From Clostridiales bacterium (GTDB lineage: Bacteria > Bacillota > Clostridia > Oscillospirales > Oscillospiraceae), in assembly GCA_004557655.1 (NCBI GenBank), contig SFGJ01000001.1:124001-188000 (forward strand): 64,000 nucleotides of DNA. The letters run 5' to 3'. Made by a program: the position numbers and the translations under genes. The notes beneath the pieces were generated by a model. That model had not been told where the DNA came from and ran no database searches. It saw only the letters and a program-made list of their open reading frames with translations. Every line of letters starts with the position of its first letter. The stretch's first letter is position 1. Positions 60,233 to 64,000 of this stretch are shown here, piece after piece.

Positions 60233-60712
60233 TTAAGCCACTACCGACGTAAAAATCCCCACACCCAAAACAGAGAGAGTGCCCATGATAATGGCAGCCA
60301 ACAGCACACCGCCCATACAGGCCAGAACACTCTTTTTAAAATCCATGTCCAGCAGACTGGCCGCAAGTGTACCCGTCCAGGCTCCGGTGCCGGGTATCGG
60401 GATACCCACAAACAGCAGTAGTGCCCAAAACAGGCCCCGTCCCGCTTTTTCCTGCAGCTTTTTGCCTCCTTTTTCACCTTTTTCCAGGCACCAGGTAAAG
60501 AACCGGCCAATGAACTTCTTGTCGCAGCCCCATACCAGCACTTTTCTGGCAAAGAAATAGATGATCGGCACCGGCAGCATGTTTCCAATGATGGCAATGA
60601 TAAAGGTCAGCCACAGAGGCAGGCCAAACGCAACGCCGTAGGGGATGGCACCCCGCAGCTCAATGAGTGGAACCATAGATACACCGAATACGATCAGACA
60701 ATGCTTCAGCAT
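60233..60712 (-). CDS. Small multi-drug export protein family (DUF/Sm_multidrug_ex)
   Basis: 159 residues with about four membrane helices. FGVSMVPLIELRGAIPYGVAFG is the family signature, followed by GNMLPVPIIYFFARKVL and the second half PIPGTGAWTGTLAASLLDM, which mirrors the re-entrant motifs of DedA-like transporters. Despite the family name the substrate is not known. It has its own promoter and TAGGAG upstream of the ATG. Confidence 0.85.
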   Translation of the reverse strand: MLKHCLIVFGVSMVPLIELRGAIPYGVAFGLPLWLTFIIAIIGNMLPVPIIYFFARKVLVWGCDKKFIGRFFTWCLEKGEKGGKKLQEKAGRGLFWALLLFVGIPIPGTGAWTGTLAASLLDMDFKKSVLACMGGVLLAAIIMGTLSVLGVGIFTSVVA

Positions 60713-60744
60713 GAAATAGTTGCTCCTAACTTTAGAATGCCTTT

Positions 60745-60773
60745 ATTATACACATTCCATCGCCCATTGACAA
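60745..60773 (-). promoter_or_regulatory. Sigma-A promoter of the export protein gene
   Basis: TTGTCA (60768-60773) and TATAAT (60745-60750) on the minus strand, spacing 17 nt, immediately after the symporter stop. Confidence 0.8.
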
Positions 60774-60776
60774 GGC

Positions 60777-62522
60777 TTAAACCAGCGCATATTTCCGGGC
60801 ATAAAAATTATATCGCTGGCGATACTCCTCGCTTCCGGTGCGCACGCTGTCCAGATAACCATGAATATCCAGCCGGCTCTTTTGCATCTGCACAACGCAG
60901 CCGGCGATATTGGAGCAGTGATCGGCGATGCGCTCCAGATCCGTCAGCAGATCTGCCCACACGAAGCCTGCCTCCATACTGCATTTGCCTTCCTGCAGCC
61001 GCAGAATGTGACGGGAACGAAGCTGCTCTTTCAGTGTATCCACCACCTGTTCCAGCGGTTCCACCTCCCGGGCGGCAGTTAGATCAGCGTGGATGAATGC
61101 CGTCAGCGCCAGATCCAATATTTCGTCCACTGCCCCAAACATTTTGCTCATTTCTTCCATAGCTGCAGGTGTAAAGCTCATGCCCTTGCCGCGCAACTCT
61201 TCTGTGGCTTCCAGAATATTCACCGCATGGTCGCTGATTCGCTCGAAGTCGCCGATCATATGCAACAGTTCCGCCGCCTCCACCCGGTCCTGGTCGCTCA
61301 AAGGACAGCCCGACAGCTTCACCAGATAGGTGCCCAGCTCATCCTCATAGCGGTCAGCGGTCTGCTCATCCTCCCGAATACTCTCGGCACGCTTATCTTC
61401 GTGCTTGCGCAGTTCACGCATGGCATTCCGAGTAGCACGGACTGCAGTAAGGCCCATGTTCATAGTTACCTCATGGCACCGTTCCATGGCCACCGACGGA
61501 GTAGCCATAAGCCGTTCGTCCAGCTCCGGCACACTGTCATTTCCTGTATGGTCGGGAATAATGCGGCAAGCCAGCCTCTCCAGAAAGAATGCCATAGGCA
61601 GCAGCAGGACGGTGCACAGTACATTGAATACGGAGTGAACTATTGCGATGCCCAACTGGTCGATGTTTCCCGAAAGCAGCGGAATGTCCACCAGCGCCCG
61701 CAGCAACTCAAAAATCGTCAGCCATACGGCGGTGCCGATGATGTTGAATGCCAGATGCACCACCGCCGCACGGCGGGCGCTGCGGTTGGTTCCGATGGAG
61801 GAAAGCATGGCTGTGACGCAGGTACCGATGTTCTGGCCCATGATGATGGGGATTGCCGCTCCAAATGTGATCTGTCCTGTGGAGGACACCGCCTGGAGAA
61901 TACCCACCGACGCCGAGGAGGACTGAATAATAGCTGTCAGCACTGCGCCGGCGATCACGCCCAGGATCGGATTGGTGAATATCAGCAGCAGTTCCCGAAA
62001 GCCTTCCATATTCTTTAGCCCCGCTACAGCGCCGCTCATGGTTTCCATGCCAAACATCAGCGTTGCAAACCCCAGAAGAATAAGACCCGTGTCCTTCTTC
62101 TTGCCGCTCTTACCCATCATATAAAGCGCAACACCGATAAGAGCCAATATGGGCGTGAATGAGGTCGGTTTGAAAAGACGCACAAGGAAATTGCTGCTCT
62201 CAATGCCCGATAGACTCAGGATCCACGCTGTCACCGTAGTGCCCACATTGGCACCCATTATCACATAGATTGCCTGCCGCAGAGCCATCAGCCCTGAATT
62301 GACAAAGCCTACCACCATCACCGTGGTGGCCGAGGATGATTGAATCACCGCTGTAACACCCACACCGGTGAGGAATCCCGCAGTCTTGCTTCCTGTAAGT
62401 TTGCCCAAGAGGTTTTTCAGTCCCTGCCCCGCACGCTTTTCCAGTGCGTCTCCCATCAGGTTCATACCGAACAAAAACAGGCTTAATCCGCCTATAAGTG
62501 TTAGCACGTCAAAAAAAGTCAT
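60777..62522 (-). CDS. Na/phosphate symporter with C-terminal PhoU domain
   Basis: 581 residues, NptA/YjbB type. Two inverted repeats of the Na/Pi cotransporter fold carry the QSSSATTVM (about 61) and QSSSASVGILQ (about 205) motifs; about eight helices end near 310. The rest (about 340-560) is a PhoU-like helical domain (HMIGDFERISDHAVNI, LERIADHCSNIAG), which regulates transport. Adjacent to a phoR-like kinase and behind a Pho-box-like repeat, so probably part of the phosphate regulon. Confidence 0.92.
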   Translation of the reverse strand: MTFFDVLTLIGGLSLFLFGMNLMGDALEKRAGQGLKNLLGKLTGSKTAGFLTGVGVTAVIQSSSATTVMVVGFVNSGLMALRQAIYVIMGANVGTTVTAWILSLSGIESSNFLVRLFKPTSFTPILALIGVALYMMGKSGKKKDTGLILLGFATLMFGMETMSGAVAGLKNMEGFRELLLIFTNPILGVIAGAVLTAIIQSSSASVGILQAVSSTGQITFGAAIPIIMGQNIGTCVTAMLSSIGTNRSARRAAVVHLAFNIIGTAVWLTIFELLRALVDIPLLSGNIDQLGIAIVHSVFNVLCTVLLLPMAFFLERLACRIIPDHTGNDSVPELDERLMATPSVAMERCHEVTMNMGLTAVRATRNAMRELRKHEDKRAESIREDEQTADRYEDELGTYLVKLSGCPLSDQDRVEAAELLHMIGDFERISDHAVNILEATEELRGKGMSFTPAAMEEMSKMFGAVDEILDLALTAFIHADLTAAREVEPLEQVVDTLKEQLRSRHILRLQEGKCSMEAGFVWADLLTDLERIADHCSNIAGCVVQMQKSRLDIHGYLDSVRTGSEEYRQRYNFYARKYALV

Positions 62523-62604
62523 ATTACTCTCTCCTGCATAGTATTCTCATTTTCTTCTTTCGTTTATTTTATCCGGTCTATCTTAAATTCGAAACCGCAG
62601 ATAG

Positions 62605-62621
62605 GTTAAATCTATATTAAA
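62605..62621 (-). promoter_or_regulatory. Pho-box-like direct repeat before the Na/phosphate symporter
   Basis: On the minus strand TTTAAT (62616-62621) and TTTAAC (62605-62610) have an 11-bp period, as in Gram-positive PhoP boxes (TTAACA-like hexamers, 5-nt spacers). TAAAAT at 62566-62571 is a possible -10. Only two repeats are evident; four are usual. Confidence 0.4.
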
Positions 62622-62650
62622 CCGGAAAAAGTGTCTCCCTAAAACGCAAT

Positions 62651-62683
62651 GTGCCCTCTCGTGCAAGCAGCACAAGAGGGCAC
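62651..62683 (-). terminator. Terminator after the phoR-like gene
   Basis: 14-position stem (62651-62664 with 62670-62683, 5-nt loop); the single mismatch is a G.U pair on the minus strand, where a T-rich exit follows. Confidence 0.75.
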
Positions 62684-62710
62684 TCCATGACAAGGGGACT
62701 TTTCCTATTT

Positions 62711-64000
62711 TCACATATTTTGTTCATTTCCAGGGAAAAGAACTGTAATAACTGTTCCCTGCTCCGGCTGGCTTTGCAGCTTTACCTCCGCGTCATGCAG
62801 CGCGGCGGCGTGCTTAACGATGGACAGCCCCAGGCCTGTGCCGCCGATAGCACGACTATGGCTTTTATCCACACGGTAAAACCGCTCAAAGACCCGGCTC
62901 TGGTGGTCATAGGGAATCCCAATGCCGGTGTCCTTTACCGTTACCAAGGCCCTGTGCCCACTCTCCCCCACCGTTACGGTTACGCTGCCGCCGTGGCGGT
63001 TGTACTTGATGGCATTATCGCAGAGGTTATAGATCATCTCATGCAGCACCTGCCGCACCCCACGAACCGTCTGCTCATCACCCGCAAGGTGCAGGGAGAT
63101 CTCCTGCTTGTTTGCCACCGGCATCAGGCTCTGCAGCACTTCGTCGCAAAGTGCGTAAAGGTCAACGCCTTCCCACTCCATTTCGCCGCCCTCCTCCATC
63201 CGGGAGAGATCCATAATGTCCTCCACCAGATTGGTCAGACGGACGCACTCTTTCTGAATGTCCCGGCTAAACTCCCGCACCTTGTCCTCAGGCACAAGGC
63301 CCTGGCTCATAAGCTCGGCGAAGCCGGAGATGGAGGTCAGAGGCGTTTTCAGCTCATGGGATACATTGGCGGAGAACTCCCGGCGCAGCTTTTCCCGTTG
63401 TTCCCGCTCTGTCACATCCATGGTCAGCACCACGGCTCCCGTGACCTGCCCGGACTCCAGAACCGGGCTTGCTATGACCGATAGCGTTCTCTCCCCCTGC
63501 TGCAAAAGCCGCTCGCAGCGTTGCCCGGCCAAGGCCTGCCGCGCCGCTTGACGAAGCTGTTCCTCACGGCACTTTGCAATGTTGTCCGCTCCCGCCGGAA
63601 GAAGTGTAGCTGCACTGTGGTTTTCCGTCAGCACCTGTCCGTGCAGATCAATGAGCAAAAAACCTTCGCTCATGTTCTCCGTCATAGCGGAAAATTCCCG
63701 CATACGCTTGCCCAATTCGTCCATCTGCTGACGAATGGTGTCCTTTTGCTGACGCAGCCGCTGGGTCAGGGGCTGCAGTTCCGGGTACACATTCTGGGGA
63801 TCATCGGGTGAAATGGCATTGATGGGCTTTGTGATCTGCCTGGCCAACCGCACCGACAGCGCAGCCGCCAGCAATAAAAGCCCTGCCACGGTGACCGCTA
63901 TGGGCCACGCCATGTTCAGCAGCATGGCGCCCAAACTGCTCTGCTCCCGGCTCAGACGCAATATTGTGCCGTTTTGCAGGCGCAGGGCGTAGTAAAGATT
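62711..64000 (-). CDS. PhoR-like sensor histidine kinase, partial (5' end outside window)
   Basis: The frame is open to the window edge, so the N-terminus is missing; the preceding residues YYALRLQNGTILRLSREQ are typical of the extracytoplasmic part of PhoR. Visible are one transmembrane helix, a short HAMP-like link (ARQITKPINAI), a PAS domain (FSAMTENMSEGFLLIDLHGQ), HisKA with NVSHELKTPLTS and HATPase with NLCDNAIKYN, DTGIGIP and GGTGLGLSIV. TM-HAMP-PAS-HisKA-HATPase is the PhoR layout, and the symporter downstream agrees with phosphate sensing. phoB is expected just outside. Confidence 0.88.
   Translation of the reverse strand, partial: NLYYALRLQNGTILRLSREQSSLGAMLLNMAWPIAVTVAGLLLLAAALSVRLARQITKPINAISPDDPQNVYPELQPLTQRLRQQKDTIRQQMDELGKRMREFSAMTENMSEGFLLIDLHGQVLTENHSAATLLPAGADNIAKCREEQLRQAARQALAGQRCERLLQQGERTLSVIASPVLESGQVTGAVVLTMDVTEREQREKLRREFSANVSHELKTPLTSISGFAELMSQGLVPEDKVREFSRDIQKECVRLTNLVEDIMDLSRMEEGGEMEWEGVDLYALCDEVLQSLMPVANKQEISLHLAGDEQTVRGVRQVLHEMIYNLCDNAIKYNRHGGSVTVTVGESGHRALVTVKDTGIGIPYDHQSRVFERFYRVDKSHSRAIGGTGLGLSIVKHAAALHDAEVKLQSQPEQGTVITVLFPGNEQNM

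Overview
The window reads as chromosomal core genome of an anaerobic, endospore-forming member of the Clostridia, most likely Oscillospirales (Oscillospiraceae/Ruminococcaceae-like). Support: a fused IspH-ribosomal protein S1 gene, a butyryl-CoA:acetate CoA-transferase-type enzyme next to pyruvate:ferredoxin oxidoreductase and a polyferredoxin, many sporulation genes (spoVM, yunB, ytfJ, cwlJ-gerQ, a SPOCS-LysM protein, dacF-like carboxypeptidases, a GerMN lipoprotein), no LPS or outer-membrane genes, AGGAGG ribosome binding sites and TTGACA-17-TATAAT promoters. No tRNA, rRNA, CRISPR array, insertion sequence or prophage was seen. The only RNA gene recognised is RNase P RNA.

Layout. 1-584: 5' part of cca (minus). 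702-5975: plus-strand murC-deacylase and dnaG-rpoD. 6018-11730: minus-strand energy metabolism (polyferredoxin, CoA-transferase, nifJ). 11938-16053: ligA, yunB, murD (minus), then rnpB divergent from murD. 16730-19082: plus-strand polar amino acid ABC transporter. 19121-20908: spore genes, including a 24-residue SpoVM and a 50-residue membrane protein. 21005-37003: one uninterrupted minus-strand run of 17 genes (cdaA, cdaR, rseC-like, DUF5685, dnaJ-like, yicC, remA, gmk, rpoZ, priA, def, fmt, rsmB, rlmN, stp, pknB, rsgA) with gaps of at most 46 nt and one clear promoter in front of cdaA. 37083-38473: DUF3343 protein and cysteine desulfurase. 38591-48626: a second run of 12 genes (M50 protease, scpA, scpB, DUF2953, ytfJ, dac, rluB, RpiR-type regulator, BaiN-like flavoprotein, cmk, plsC, ispH-rpsA). 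48861-53323: small membrane protein, radical SAM protein, OB-fold protein, obgE, a rhomboid-like protein and a DUF6472 micro-protein. 53358-56686: comEA-like gene, response regulator, histidine kinase and GerMN lipoprotein in one overlapping operon. 56785-58879: dacF-like gene and an RluA-type synthase. 58924-59864: cwlJ-gerQ. 59955-64000: TSCPD protein, small export protein, Na/phosphate symporter with PhoU domain, and the 3' part of a phoR-like kinase.

The genes serve four themes: information processing (primase, sigma factor, ligase, PriA, ScpAB, ribosome and tRNA modification, translation start and RNA polymerase omega), envelope and spore morphogenesis (MurC, MurD, two carboxypeptidases, PASTA kinase/phosphatase pair, coat and cortex-lytic proteins), fermentation (pyruvate to acetyl-CoA and reduced ferredoxin, then CoA exchange to butyrate, with a candidate Rex operator), and signalling (c-di-AMP, two two-component systems, phosphate). 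No single dramatic new system is evident. The best leads are the two-component/GerMN-lipoprotein operon that parallels actinobacterial MtrAB-LpqB, the unannotated micro-proteins around spoVM, a rhomboid-like protein that lacks the expected GxSG serine and carries a zinc-finger-like tail, a radical SAM protein with CX4CX2C cluster spacing, and a roughly 55-residue insertion in the primary sigma factor.
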